Source: Prorocentrum cordatum (lineage: Eukaryota > Sar > Dinophyceae > Prorocentrales > Prorocentraceae). Taken from it: DNA of 64,000 nucleotides. The translations under genes and the position numbers were made by a program. The stretch is taken from assembly GCA_963575745.1 (NCBI GenBank), contig CAUYUJ010000687.1, forward strand, positions 10,046-74,045, read 5' to 3'. Below are positions 18,794-29,877 of this stretch, piece after piece. Position 1 is the stretch's first letter. Each line of letters begins with the position of its first letter. The notes under the pieces were generated by a model. It was given only the letters and a program-made list of their open reading frames with translations, made no database searches and was not told where the DNA came from.

Positions 18794-21700
18794 ATGGCTC
18801 GATGCTGGGGAGCGGCGGACGGGGTGGCCCAGTTCGCGTCGTGGAACACCAGGGCCTTCGCCAGCTACCAGCCGAGGCTCATCAAGAAGAAGTTGCGTTA
18901 CCTGCAGACGCACTGGCGGGGGCCAGTCGTACTTGGGATGCAGGAGACGCACGCGGGTGAGGAGACCATGCAGCAGCTGCTTGGTCGTGCGGCCCGAGAT
19001 GTTGTTTGCTTTGCTTCATCACCAATCGGAGCTCTTTCTGATGCGGGTGGGGTAGCCACTGTCTTCCCTGCGCAGACGAGTGGCGACCGCATCACATACA
19101 TCCCGTTCGACGCTGTCCCTGGCCGTGCCCTCAAGGTGTCGGCCCTCAAGTCAGGCGCTGAGCTCCGCCACTGGAACGTGCACAACCACGGCTTCACAGC
19201 GGACGTGCGCACTCGTCTTCTTCAACATATTCATGCTGACCTCGCCTGGGCACGCGCCAACCCTGTGGCCCGCGCCGCGGTGGTGGTGGGCGACTTCAAC
19301 TACGGCGACGTCCTGGGGCAGGAAGTGTTCAGCGCACAGCCCCCTGGGCAAGCGCCGTCTGGGCCGAGGGCGCATGCCCAGCGTGCCTGGGAGGAGGCGA
19401 CGCGCTTGGCGGTGGACCTCGCTCCTGCCCGAGCGACGCACTGGCATCAAGGTCTGCGTCGTGCTTCCAGGATTGACAAAATCATGGTGAGCGTTCCCCG
19501 CTGGGCCCTCTGCCAGCTCTGGCAATCTGCCGCAGTGTGCGGAGAGCCGAGGGAGATGCACATCAATGAGGTGAGCGACCACGCGATGGTCATCGCGTCG
19601 GTCGCGCCGAGGGCGCTGCGGCCCCGCTCTCTGGGCCCCGCCCCCATCCCGAGGAGATTGGTCATGATGCCGCGCTACCGCGAGATCGTGGAGCTCTACT
19701 GTGCGGAGGTGAGCTGGGACAAGCTGGCCCCCCCCGACGCGTACGCAGCGTGCGTCGCGTCCCTCCAGGCGGCGGCCGAGCTCCTGCAGACCGAGCTGCT
19801 GGCGACGAACGGCGGCGCGAAGGGCCCCAGCGCCATGATCTGGAGGCAACTGGCCCGAGCGGTCTGGCGCCAGGACGCTGCGCTGGCGAGGGCGGTGGTG
19901 GCGCAGAACCCCTGGGCGTATGACGTGGTCGAACTGGGGCCGCTGGGCCAGCCGCATCAGGTGACGCTCAAGGGGCCCGCCGCGTTCGAGCGCCGCTACA
20001 CGTTGGCCCAGCGTCGCGAGGCGGCTGCATGCAGGCGTGAGGCACAGGAGGAGGCGGAGGCGGAGTCGGCTGAGGAGATGCGCAAGCGCCTGATCGCGCA
20101 AGTTCGTGCTCTCCAGCGGCGTGCACAACTCTGGGCCCCTCGGGGGGCCAGGCAGCACCTGGCCGCGGTGGACCTCCCTCAGGGCGCGGTGACCACGCAA
20201 GAGGGCATGGCCGAGGCGCTGGCGGCGCACTGGAAGCCTGTCTTCGACCCGCCCAAGGACGCAGCCTCCGAGAGGAGGAAAGCGAGGATGCAGAAGCTGT
20301 ACCTCGAGCGCTTCGCCACGCCGGCCCCCGAGTGGGACGCGCCCCCTCCGCCTGGCCCTGGGGCTCTGCGCCAGGCGGTGGCCCGCGCTAGGCCCGCGGC
20401 GCCTGGCCCTGACGGCCTCCCCGCTGCGGCGTGGGGAGCGGCGAAGCAGGGAGTAGAAATTCTCTATCGTGCGTCAGTCTGGCTACGCTCGGGATGCCCG
20501 GTGATGTCCGATTTCAACTGTGCCATTGGAGTGTTCATCCCGAAATCGCAGGCCCCGTCTGATGGTTCCCCCCGCTCGTGTCCTCCGAGTGCGACCCGCC
20601 CCTTTTGAAATCAACGGGGCCAAAAGCGATTTCGAGTGCCTTCAATTTTAGTTTTGCCCGTGGTATCAAACAGTCTGATTCGGCCTCTCAGAGAGGCTTT
20701 GTCCGCGGGGGAAACTTTTTGTCAAACATGGTCGAGCTCGATGCTTGGGCCCGCATCGCGAGCATGCGAGCGACCGACCCCGAGGGGTGCCCCCCTGAGT
20801 CATCGTCGCCCATGCTTCTTGCCTTCGATTATGGCCAGGCTTTCCTTCCCTGGATCATTCCTGGATGTGGAGGACTCTCGAGGCCTGGAGGGCTCCTGTG
20901 GGTTTTCTCGAGGCGCTGCATGGAACTTATGTGAATGCTACCACATTATGTGCGTGCTCTGCTCGGGTCCCACTGTATAATGCGCGTGGGGGAGTGATGC
21001 AAGGCGACCCTCCCTCTGGCAGCATGTTTGCTCTAGGAGTCGACCCCTTTGTTCGTGATCTAGACTCGGCCCTCTCGGGTGGCGAGTGCGTGGGCAAGTG
21101 GCTCGCCAGATGGTGCGCTGACGATTGTGGTGCTGTTACGTGGGGAGCCCCGGGCCGCAAAGCTCTGCGCCGCGTCTTCTCTGTCTCGGGCAAGATCGCT
21201 AATCTGCATCTTCGCCCCAGCAAATGCTTTTGCGTTCCTCTCTGGGCACCGTTCTCGCCAGCCATCAAGAATCAAGCCCAGCTGCTCCTGCAGGGAACCT
21301 CGAACGAGTGGCAGCAATTTCAGGTTGTGTCGGAATTAGACTACCTGGGATGTGTCCTAGGCCCTTCCGCCACGATGCACACGCAGTGGGCGCCAGCTGT
21401 GCAGAAGTACAGAGACCGCACGCGCGCGATTGCGAGCGCGGGTGCTGGCGCGGCGGCGTGTGGCGTCATGTACAGAGAGGGAGGTGTGAGCGTCCTTCAG
21501 TACAAGTCGCAACTCTTCGAACTTCCGAAAGCTGAGGTGGCGGATGAGCGACGCCACCTCACTCGGCTCTTCCGCGCGCCTGGCTCGTGGCTCCCTCTTC
21601 GCTGCTTCTTCGACCTCCACTCCTTCGGTGGACCCCCGCTCCCCCCGCTCCGTGCCGTCGCCCTCGCTGCCCGCGTGCGAACCGCCCTCGAGACGACAAC

Positions 21701-22543
21701 GGTCTGGAGATCGCTCTGTCCGAGGCTTCGAGCTGAGGCGGAGGAACACCTCCCGCTGGTGCAATGGGTGGGGCGAGGGCACGGGCACACTCCGTGGCCG
21801 AGCTTCTGGATAGAGCCCCCGCTGGCCTGGAACCTCCGCAGCGCGGCGGAGGCTGCGGACGGGCTCGGCCCCCTCGCCGCCCCTGCCCGCGCGGGCCTCG
21901 CCCTCTTGCGGGATCGCCTGTCGGCACAGCAGGAGGCCCTGGCGGATGGCAGGCCTACCCTGTCCGTCAAGACTCAGAGGTGCCTCCAGGAGGGCATTGC
22001 TCCCATCCTTTACCCCTCTGCCTCTTCGCTCATCCCTCTCATTGCCCAGCGTCTCCAGCGATGGTTCCAGGTCGGGGAGGACGTCTGTCGTGGGGTGGAC
22101 TGGGACGGGCTGGTGGGTCTTCTGCGTCGTTCCCCCCCGTCCTGGCTGCCATCAAGACGTGGACAGGGGGGTGGGTCACGGACACCCGCATGCGCAACCC
22201 CGACTTGTCTTGTCTTTTGGGATGCGAGTGCCCTGACTCTCTCGCTCACTATGTGCGTTGCCCTGGATTCCTCTTCCTCGTCCGTTCCGTGTCGGGGTCC
22301 GAGGTGGACCCGTCCCTCCCCCGACGATTGGTCATCCTTGATCCCTCTCTTTTGCGACTCCGACAGCTCGTGATTCTCTTTCACCTCCACCGCCTCCTTC
22401 ACCAAGCAAGGAGGAGTAGAGGGAACTGGTGTCCGTCCGCCGATCAGGCGCGAGACTTTGCCAAAGCGGCACAGATGGCGACTGACACCCCCATGGGAGG
22501 GTGGCGCTCGATCGCCAGAAGCTTGAGGGTGCAGCAGGTGTAG
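18794..22543 (+). pseudogene. LINE ORF2: APE-type endonuclease, reverse transcriptase, zinc knuckle; frameshifted
   Basis: Starts at the ATG in TAGCAGGATG. The endonuclease (residues ~10-270) shows the catalytic series WNTR, QETH, GDFN, SRIDK and SDHAM of the exonuclease-endonuclease-phosphatase fold. Then come the RT entry motif PGPDGLPAAAWG (~20400-20435) and IPKSQAP. The frame stops at 20608. RT continues in frame 1 with FDYGQAF (motif A, 20824-20844). After a 1-base loss near 20845 it moves to frame 3 with QGDPPSGSMFALG (motif B, 21000-21038) and CADD (motif C, 21114-21125). A last shift near 22140 returns it to frame 2, which carries CLLGCECPDSLAHYVRCPG, a C-x3-C...H...C knuckle, and ends at TAG 22543. 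All catalytic motifs survive, but three frame breaks make this copy non-autonomous. Confidence 0.9.
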
Positions 22544-22575
22544 GTGTGGCTGACGAACTCATTCCGACGCTGGGC

Positions 22576-22609
22576 CTCCCCCTCCTCCTCCCCCTCCTCC
22601 TCCTCCTCG
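22576..22609. repeat. (TCC)n tail of LINE copy 1
   Basis: TCC/CCCC tract that begins immediately after the shared LINE 3' UTR. Confidence 0.9.
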
Positions 22610-22749
22610 GAAGTACAGCTGCTGTCTGCTTTCGTGGTGCTTCCCCGATGGTTCGCCGCAGAGCCCCCGCCTCGAGGTCCCCTGTCGCTCGGCGAGCCGC
22701 CATCGCTCCACGGGCGCCGGAGAGCCCGACCCTCGCCTGCAGCTCGGTC

Positions 22750-23110
22750 GTTCTGGCGGTGGCCTTCCAGCTTAGCTCGCCTGAAACCATGCCCAGGGCG
22801 TTTTTGTTTAGATAGCGTTTTCGGCTCGGCGTCTTGGGAAGCATGTCTTAAAGCGTTTTCAGGTTTCAACAACAAATGCAAACGCTAAAACAATTATGGC
22901 GGTGGCCTTCCAGCTTAGCTCGCCCGACACCATGCCCAGGGCGTTTCTTTTTATAGCGTTTTCAGCTCGGCAAACACAAACGCTAAAGCAAGTATGCGTT
23001 GCTTTAGCGCTTTCAGACGGTAGTTTAGCGATTTCAGCCTGACAACGCCAAAACAACGCCCAAACAACGGCCCTAACAACGCTTTCTTCATATTAAGAAC
23101 GTAGCGTTGG
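22750..23110. repeat. Direct repeats with TTTAGCG/CGCTAAA motifs
   Basis: GGCGGTGGCCTTCCAGCTTA and about 55 further bases occur at about 22755-22825 and 22905-22975. Between and after them, GCGTTTTCAG and its near-complement AACGCTAAA recur several times to about 23110. Confidence 0.8.
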
Positions 23111-23469
23111 TTTAGCGTCTTCAGCTTGTCAAGAGCCCAACACAGAAAAACACAAAAAAACACATTGCAGCTTAAGGCGAAGCAAGCCTTCCAGTATCTG
23201 GGCGCCTGCGGCACTGTCTATCACCGTGCCAGTGCAGACTTCTGGTGTTCCGATTCCTCGGGAGGCCCCGACCGTGTCGCGTGCTTTGTCGCACGACTGG
23301 GGCGGCCGTGGCGTGCAGCAGCTGTCCTCCTCAGGAACCCAAGCCGCGACATGTGACGCCTCTGTTCCCAGAAAGTTGTCCGCAGCATGTGAGCCGGAAG
23401 GGCGTGATATGTAGGAACCGAGGGAACGGAGGAGATGGGTGGGACATAGAACATTAGAGAGACGCAACA

Positions 23470-23890
23470 AACATATACACATATACATACATACATACAT
23501 ACATACATACATACATACATACATACATACATACACACATACACACATACATACACACATACATGCATGTATGCATGCATGCATGCATACATACATACAT
23601 ACATACAACCATGCATACATGCATACATACATACATACATACACACATACATACATACATGCATGCATGCATGCATGCATACATACATGCATGCATGCAT
23701 GCATACATATATACATACATACATACATACATACATACATGCATACATACACACATACATACATACATACATCCATCCATCCATACATACATACATACAC
23801 ACATACATGGATGCATGCATGCATGCATGCATACACACATACATACCCACATGCATACATACACACATACATACATACATACGTACATAC
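23470..23890. repeat. (CATA)n tetranucleotide array
   Basis: ACAT/CATA repeat with GCAT and ACAC variants, open in several frames on both strands. Confidence 0.97.
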
Positions 23891-23935
23891 TCACTTCCTT
23901 ACTTACTTGCCTACTTACTTACTTACTGACTGACG

Positions 23936-23966
<31 letters not shown>

Positions 23967-24000
23967 GTACTTACTTACTTACTTACTTACTTCTTTACCC
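23891..24000. repeat. (CTTA)n tetranucleotide array
   Basis: ACTT/CTTA run directly continuing the CATA array. Confidence 0.95.
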
Positions 24001-24026
24001 ACAAACATATATACGTACATACATCT

Positions 24027-24066
24027 AAGACTGCAGTGGCGCTTCGCGCAATGCACGTTGGTCCTT
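24027..24066 (+). repeat. Hairpin element H, copy 1, at the edge of the CATA/CTTA array
   Basis: ACTGCAGTGGCGCTTCGCGC followed by AATGCACGTTGGTCCT. Near-identical sequences lie at 48364-48396 and, inverted, near 49489-49529, each beside a CATA/TATG microsatellite. Confidence 0.8.
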
Positions 24067-24239
24067 GAAGTTTGGTTTGCAGGCGGAATGGCAGCAAGGT
24101 CAAGCCGACACGTTAGCGATAATTTGTGTTACCTTTTCGGGCATTGCCGTTATAATAATGTTGTTCGTTATCTTTCCTCCATACTTATGTTTCTTCATTC
24201 TCGCCATACCTTGCGCATTCTCCCCATCCGTCTCAGCCT

Positions 24240-24560
24240 TTTTTGCGGAGGTTCCTCCTTGGAGAGCCTCTCGGGGCCTCACAGACGTTTTTCCTCCTGG
24301 GCGTATTCTGGGCGTCTCTGGGGGCTTCCTCGGGCCACCCTGCCTCCAACCGTGGTCTCCCTGTATGACCAGGTGGGTCACGATTTGGAATGTTTCGGAG
24401 GGTGTCTTGGGGTCATCTTGGGCCGCCATGGGGCTCCTCGTAGGGCCATCCTGAACCCCTGTTGTGCCGTTTTTGGGGCTCTCTTGGATTGCCTTGTATG
24501 GAAACCCTTCCGGATGGTTGCAAGGCGATTTTGGAGCCTCCCCAGCGGTTTCGGACGCCC
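24240..24560. repeat. Degenerate CTTGGGG/CCTCGGGG repeat
   Basis: Drifted copies of GGCCTC, TCTTGGGGTC and CTTCCTCGGG, like 16090-16370, including the shared string CTTGGGGTCATCTT. Confidence 0.55.
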
Positions 24561-24609
24561 AGAAGACCGCCGTCTTGGAGCGTCGGGAAACCGAAAAGAG
24601 GATTGCAGT

Positions 24610-24860
24610 ACCCTGGGTTGCAATACAATGCATTGTGCTGCATTGCATTGCGTAACATATAACCGCATTGCCGTGTACGCAAACACGTAACATAGCATAG
24701 CATACCGATACATCATACAACATGCGTGGTCTTACATCACATACCAAACCATATCATATTATGGTATATCATATCCCAACATTTACTTCATACAATGTCA
24801 CACGTCATGTCGCAGCACAGCGTGGTAGTGATACCGCATAGCAGCGCGATGCAATGTGGC
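24610..24860. repeat. Degenerate CATAG/CATTG pentamer region
   Basis: TGCATTGCATTG, CATAGCATAGCATACC and similar AT-rich pentamers. The same CATAG word dominates 26010-26605 (as CTATG) and recurs near 60540-60610. Confidence 0.65.
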
Positions 24861-25191
24861 GTACGCTCGTTAATTATGATTGGTCATCAATGCACGAAGA
24901 TTCAACATATCCCTTGTTATACTGTACGTGTCTCTCAGCGGAGCAGAGAACCAGCTTGGAGTCACGCCAGGCCTGTTGGTTGCCTGGGCCCTTCGTTCAG
25001 GTCTTCCCTCATCCGCGGACGCCCTGTGTGCACCGTACCGCGATGGCGTCTCCCGAGGAGCCTCCGAGCCTCGTTTCAGAGCCCTCAGGGCCGAACAACT
25101 ATGCTGTCTCGGGTGCCATCGGACTCCCTGGGAGCAGGGAGCCTCGGGAGTTGGCTGGTGCACGCGACTGGGCGCGGCGAATGAAGTCCTC

Positions 25192-25356
25192 CTCCTCCTC
25201 CTCCTCCTCCTCCTCCTCCTCCTCCTCCTCCTCCCCCTCCTCTCCTCTCCCTCCTCCTCCTCCTCCTCCTCCCCCCCTCCTCCTCCTCCTCCTCCCTCCT
25301 CCTCCTCCTCCTCCTCCTCCTCCTCCTCCTCCTCCTCCTCCTCCTCCTTCTCTTTG
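25192..25356. repeat. (TCC)n array
   Basis: TCC with C-run interruptions. Confidence 0.95.
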
Positions 25357-25485
25357 GCATCACTCCACTCCACTGCTTCGCGCGGCAGGGCACGGTGGCA
25401 GATCTCAACGGGGACGGCGGTGGGCGCCATGGGGAGGACGTCGTCAGGTAATGGGACCGGCCTGTGGACCCGCACGCAGGTTGGA

Positions 25486-25559
25486 GGAGGATGAGGAAGC
25501 GGAGGAGGAGGCGGAGGAGGAGGAGGCGGAGGAGGCTGCGGAGGAGGAGGAGGAGGAGA
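25486..25559. repeat. GGA/GGC array
   Basis: GGA with GCG interruptions, opposite in strand to the TCC array 130 bp upstream. Confidence 0.9.
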
Positions 25560-26009
25560 CGATCTGCTACCACACCACAAGGGTGTGGGTGGCGAGGGCA
25601 CCGTCACAGAGAGGGGTGTCGCCAGGGAGGGAGGAGAGCGGTCTGTCCCCCGCAGGGGATGAGGGGGCCGCGTGCCCTGCTGGCCCTCTCGCGGGTCACC
25701 CGCATTCCACTCCGCCACCGATGTGTCGTCAGGCAGCTCGACCTGGACAGGATGAGACCAGAAGCGGTGCGGCGACGACGACGACGACGGCGACCAGAAG
25801 GGCGCTCCGCCGACCTGTCCCGCGCGCTCTCGCCCTCGGCTCTGCGCCGTCCGCTGCTCCGCCCCTCCCCCCTCGCCGCACACTCTTGCCCTCGCCTCCG
25901 GCCCGCTGCCCTCCCCCGCCGCCGTGCTTCTCCCTCCCACCCAGAGATCCAACGTACATTATCCCAGTGCGACCCTACCTAGGAGTTGGAGCATCTAGGA
26001 AAGCAACAT

Positions 26010-26605
26010 CTACATGCTATGCTATGCTAGGGTACGCTTGGCTGCGCTGTGTTATGCTATGCTATGCTATGCTATGATATACGATGCTATGCTATGTTAT
26101 GCTATGCTGCGCTATGCTATGCTATGTTATGCTATGCTATGCTAAGATGCGCGATACTATGTTATGCGATGATATGCTATGCTGCGCTATGATATGCTAG
26201 GTTATGCTATGATATGAGATGCTGCGCTATGATATGGTATGCTGTGCTGGATTGCGCTGTGTTATGTTATGATGTGATGCGCCATGCTAGGATGTGCTAT
26301 GCTATGCTGCGCTATGCGATGCCATGCTATGCTATGCTGTGATGCGCTATGCTATGCTATGCTGCGCTATGCTAAGCTAAGCTATGATATGCTATGCTAT
26401 GCTATGATATGCTGCGCTATGCTATGCTATACTATGCTATGCTATACTATGCTATGCTATGCTGCTCTATGCTATGCTGCACTATGATATACTATGCTAT
26501 GATATGCTATGCTATGATATGCGATGCTGCGCTATGCTATGCTATGCTGGGTTATGATATGCTGTGCTGCGCTATGCTATGCTACGCTATGCTATGCTGT
26601 GCTCT
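26010..26605. repeat. (CTATG)n pentanucleotide array
   Basis: About 600 bp of CTATG with CTGCG, ATATG and TTATG variants. Confidence 0.97.
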
Positions 26606-27062
26606 GCTATGCTAAAGCTCAGCGAAGCTAAGAAGAAGGTAAGCTAATATACGATAAACCTGAGCTAAGATGAAGCTAAGCTAAGCTCAGCTAAGATGAA
26701 CTAAGCTAAGCTAAGATGAGATAAGCAACGCTAAGCTAAGGGGACGTAACTGGGGGAACCGCGGGGCGGACCCTGGGGGAACCGCCCGGGGCGCTTTCCA
26801 CTGCCCAGCCCTTTAAGCACAGAGGGTAAGAACCCTTCTAGGCAGAGCCTAGGTAGGGAATAAACCTGAGCTAAGATGAAGCTAAGCTAAGTTAAGATGA
26901 AATAAGCTAAGCCCAGATGAGATAAGCAACGCTAAGCTAAGGGGACGCAACTGGGGGAACCGCGGGGCGGATCCTGGGGGAACCGCCCGGGGCGATATTC
27001 ACTTCCCGGCCCCTTTAAGCTACAGAGTAAGAACCCTTCTAGGCAGGGCCTAGGTAAGGAAT
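26606..27062. repeat. (GCTAA)n array within a tandem duplication of about 205 bp
   Basis: GCTAA-type pentamers lead into GGGGAACCGCGGGGCGGA, then AAGAACCCTTCTAGGCAG. The whole block occurs twice (about 26654-26860 and 26861-27062) with few differences. Confidence 0.9.
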
Positions 27063-27152
27063 TTGCAAATTTCATAAATTTGGTAAATGTTGCGCATTTG
27101 TTCGTGGGTTGTTCTTCGAAATTTCATCTTTTGCATCAGATAGAGTTTTTTT

Positions 27153-27320
27153 GTAAATTTCGGCCCCGAGGGCCCTCGCCGGGCCTCGGGGCCGTCCGAA
27201 AACGACTCAGGATGAAAATCCGGTCCGTCCTGGGGAACGGGTCGAGACTTCTGGGGACTCCGCGCTGAAAGCAGCACGACGTCGGATCTCTGGGCATCCT
27301 TCCCGGCAGTGCCGGTTCTG
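27153..27320 (-). repeat. Dispersed repeat D1, 3' part
   Basis: On the minus strand carries CCAGAGATCCGACGTCG, CTCGACCCGTTCCCCAGGAC, CCTGAGTCGTTTT and GGCCCCGAGGCCCGGCGAGG, in the order seen at 63340-63483. Confidence 0.85.
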
Positions 27321-27396
27321 CATCCCCGGCGCCCCTGAGGGCGCCTTGTCCGCCCCCGCGGACCGTGGTGCCCTCCCCTTCCCGCCGTGGTCTCCT

Positions 27397-28226
27397 CCTC
27401 TTCCTCCTCCTCCTCCTCCTCCTCCTCCTCCTCCTCCTCCTCTCCTCCTCCTCCCTACTCCTCCCCTTCCTCCTCCTCCCTCCTCCTCCTCCTCCCTCCT
27501 CCTCCTCCTCTCTCCTCCTCCTCCTCCTCCTCCTCCACCTCCTCCTCCTCCTCCCCTCCTCTCCTCCTGCTCCTCCTCCTTCTCCTCCTCCTCCACCTCC
27601 ACCTCCCTCCTCCCTCCTCCTCCTCCTCCTCCCTCCTCCTCCCTCCCCCTCCTCCTCCTCCTCCTCTTCTCCTCCTCCTCCTCCCTCCTCCTCCTCCTCC
27701 TCCTCCTCCTCCTCCTCCTCCTCCTCCTCCTCCTCCTCCCTCCTCCTCCTCCTCCTCCTCCTCCTCCTCCTCCTCCTCCTCCTCCTCCTCCTCCCTCCTC
27801 CTCCTCCTCCCTCCTCCTCCTCCTCCTCCTCCTCCTCCTCCTCCTCCTCCTCCCCTCCTCCTCCTCCTCCTCCTCCTCCTCCTCCTCCTCCTCTCCTCCT
27901 CCTCCTCCTCCTCCTCCTCCTCCTCCTCCTCCTCCTCCTCCTCCTCCCCTCCTCCTCCTCCTCCTCCTCTCCTCCTCCTCCCTCCTCCTCCCTCCTCCTC
28001 CTCCTCCTCCTCCCTAATCCCTCCTCCTCCTCCTCCTTCCTCCTCCCTAATCCTCCTCCTCCCTAATCCTCCTCCTCCTCCTCTCCTCCTCCTCCCTCCT
28101 CCTCCTCCTCCTCCTCCTCCTCCTCCTCCTCCCTAATCCTCCTCATCCTCCTCCTTCTCCTCCCTAATCCTCCTCCTCCCTAATCCTCCTCCTCCTCCTC
28201 CTCCTCCTCCTCCTCCTCCTCCTCCC
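27397..28226. repeat. Large (TCC)n array, about 830 bp
   Basis: The longest TCC tract in the window, with CCCTCC and CCCTAATCC interruptions, the latter repeated from about 28010 to 28190. It gives long Pro/Ser/Leu frames that are not genes. Confidence 0.97.
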
Positions 28227-28286
28227 TCCCGGCCTCCTCGCAGCGCTGGCTTGGCAGCCCCACGCCTGGGGGGAAGGGGGGCCGCC

Positions 28287-28430
28287 GAGCGCGTTCCACT
28301 GCTCGCAGAGTGCCTCCTCGCAGGCGTCCGCTCGACAAAATCTCCACCTCGACGTGATGGATCGCAGATCTCCCTCGGCGGATCGCAGGCCGCTTGCGAG
28401 TAGCTACTCTGCGAGCAGTGGAGCGCGCTT
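28287..28430. mobile_element. MITE-like element B, copy 2 (144 bp)
   Basis: CCACTGCTCGCAGAGT near the left end has its exact complement near the right end, inside a roughly 40-bp imperfect inverted repeat. Same length as 12269-12412. It sits about 60 bp after the large TCC array. Confidence 0.8.
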
Positions 28431-28604
28431 GCCGTGGTGGGGGCGCCTCGTGCGCCCCAGCAGTGCCATGGCCTCGGCCCACGACGGCCAGGCGCGCGCC
28501 GGCGAGGCCGCTGCCGCCGCCGCTACCGCTGCCGCTGCCGCTTCTTGCCGCCCGCAGCGCTGCTGGCACTGCTGCTGCCGCGCTGTGCGCTGCATCGGCA
28601 AGGG

Positions 28605-28605
28605 C

Positions 28606-28639
<34 letters not shown>

Positions 28640-28835
28640 ATGGCGGCGACGACGACGACGACGACGGTGGCGGCGGCGACGACGACGACGACGACGGCGG
28701 CGGCGACGGCGGCGACGATGCCGGCGGCGACGACAACGACGACGATGACGACGGCGGCGGCCACGGCGACGACGACGGGGGCGTTGACGGCGGCGACGAC
28801 GACGGTGGCGGCGGCGGCGACGACGACGGCGAGGA
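28605..28835. repeat. (GAC)n/(GGC)n mixed trinucleotide array
   Basis: GAC with GGC blocks, reading as poly-Asp/Gly. Codon order follows the repeat rather than any protein. Confidence 0.9.
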
Positions 28836-29267
28836 TACGTTTTCCGAGGCCGCCGCGAGGAAGGAAAGGGAGAGGAGCGCACTGCTTGCGCTGCCGTTGC
28901 TGCCTGGGCTGCCTGTTGCCCTCTCGCTTCCACGAGCCGCGAGTGGTCACCCCGTCTTGGTGCGTCTGCGCCGCTCCCGAGTGGACCGCGGCCGAGCCCT
29001 CAAAGCCATGAGAGAGCCTCGCTTGCAGGACCAACGAGTGCCATGCCCAATCCTTAGCTGCTCAGATACGCCCGTGTTGAAACGTAACCCGTACCGTGTT
29101 CAACGCGTCTGTGTTAACCCTTTGCGTGTTGGCTCCAGGCGTTGGCCCACGTTTTGACGAACGTGTCGCGTCAGACCTACGTCTTCCGTCTACGTATTGA
29201 GCTCCGTATCAATACGCTACGTTCTGCGTGCTGCGCATCGGGGCAGCTAAGATCACTCATCGGGCCA

Positions 29268-29667
29268 TCGTTGGGAGGGATCGCCACAGGAAGGCGGCGC
29301 TGAGCAGTCCACCCAGCGCCACGCTTGCCAGGCCCACGGAGGCCTTGCTTGCCCAACGAGAATGCCTCGCTTGCTGGGCCCGGCCATGAGCCTCGCTTGC
29401 CGGGCCCACGATTGCCATGCCCCATCGTTCATCGTCGGGCGGGGCCAGGACGAGGATAAATCCGTTCCAGAGCGTTCGGGAAAGCTCTCAGAGCGTTCCG
29501 GAACGCTCTGAGAAGGCCGCGGCGCCCGAGACATCCTCCAGATCCGCTGGACCTCAGAGACTCGATGTATCCGTACACGATTTTATCTTCGCCCTAGCTT
29601 CGGCTCATACCATCGTTGGGGGGGAGCGCCGCGGACAGGCGGCGCTGAGCAGTCCGCCCGGCGCCAC
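29268..29667. repeat. Direct repeat of about 58 bp, 340 bp apart
   Basis: GGCGGCGCTGAGCAGTCC and its flanks occur at about 29268-29320 and 29609-29667. Between them lie CTTGCCGGGCCCAC-type short repeats and AGCGTTCCGGAACGCT, a palindrome near 29498. Confidence 0.75.
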
Positions 29668-29877
29668 CAGCTCGGCCGACACCGCCACCGCCGCAGCTGC
29701 GGCTCCGCCCCCGAGGGCGGCCGGGAGCACGGCGAGCTCGCGGGTGCGCCGCCGAGCAGCTCGGTTGCCCGCCTCGGCCGCTGGCAGAGTTGTCGGGGAA
29801 GCGTGGGACTCGTGTGCGCCAGAACATCCTGCCGCCCCTCGGCCGCGACACCGCGCTCCTCCGCCTCCGTCTGGTCC

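Larger units (their letters stand above)
17232..22609 (+). mobile_element. LINE retrotransposon copy 1, full-length, SL-capped, (TCC)n tail
   Basis: A two-ORF non-LTR element. It runs from the double spliced leader through ORF1 and ORF2 to a 32-bp 3' UTR (GAACTCATTCCGACGCTGGG) and straight into (TCC)n at about 22576. TCC tracts flank it on both sides. The paralogue at 36617-40876 matches it from the end of ORF1 onward. Confidence 0.92.

Noticed and set aside
23454-23894. Met/Cys/Val or Thr/His/Ile repeat proteins at the CATA array
   Set aside because: Tetranucleotide repeats read through in several frames; same effect at 47837-48334.
27346-28136. Long Pro/Ser/Leu open frames of over 220 codons
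   Set aside because: They are the three readings of a (TCC)n array; no non-repetitive protein sequence is included.
28394-29157. Asp/Gly-rich acidic protein at the GAC/GGC array
   Set aside because: The acidic run is the trinucleotide repeat; flanking residues show no family and all three frames are open.
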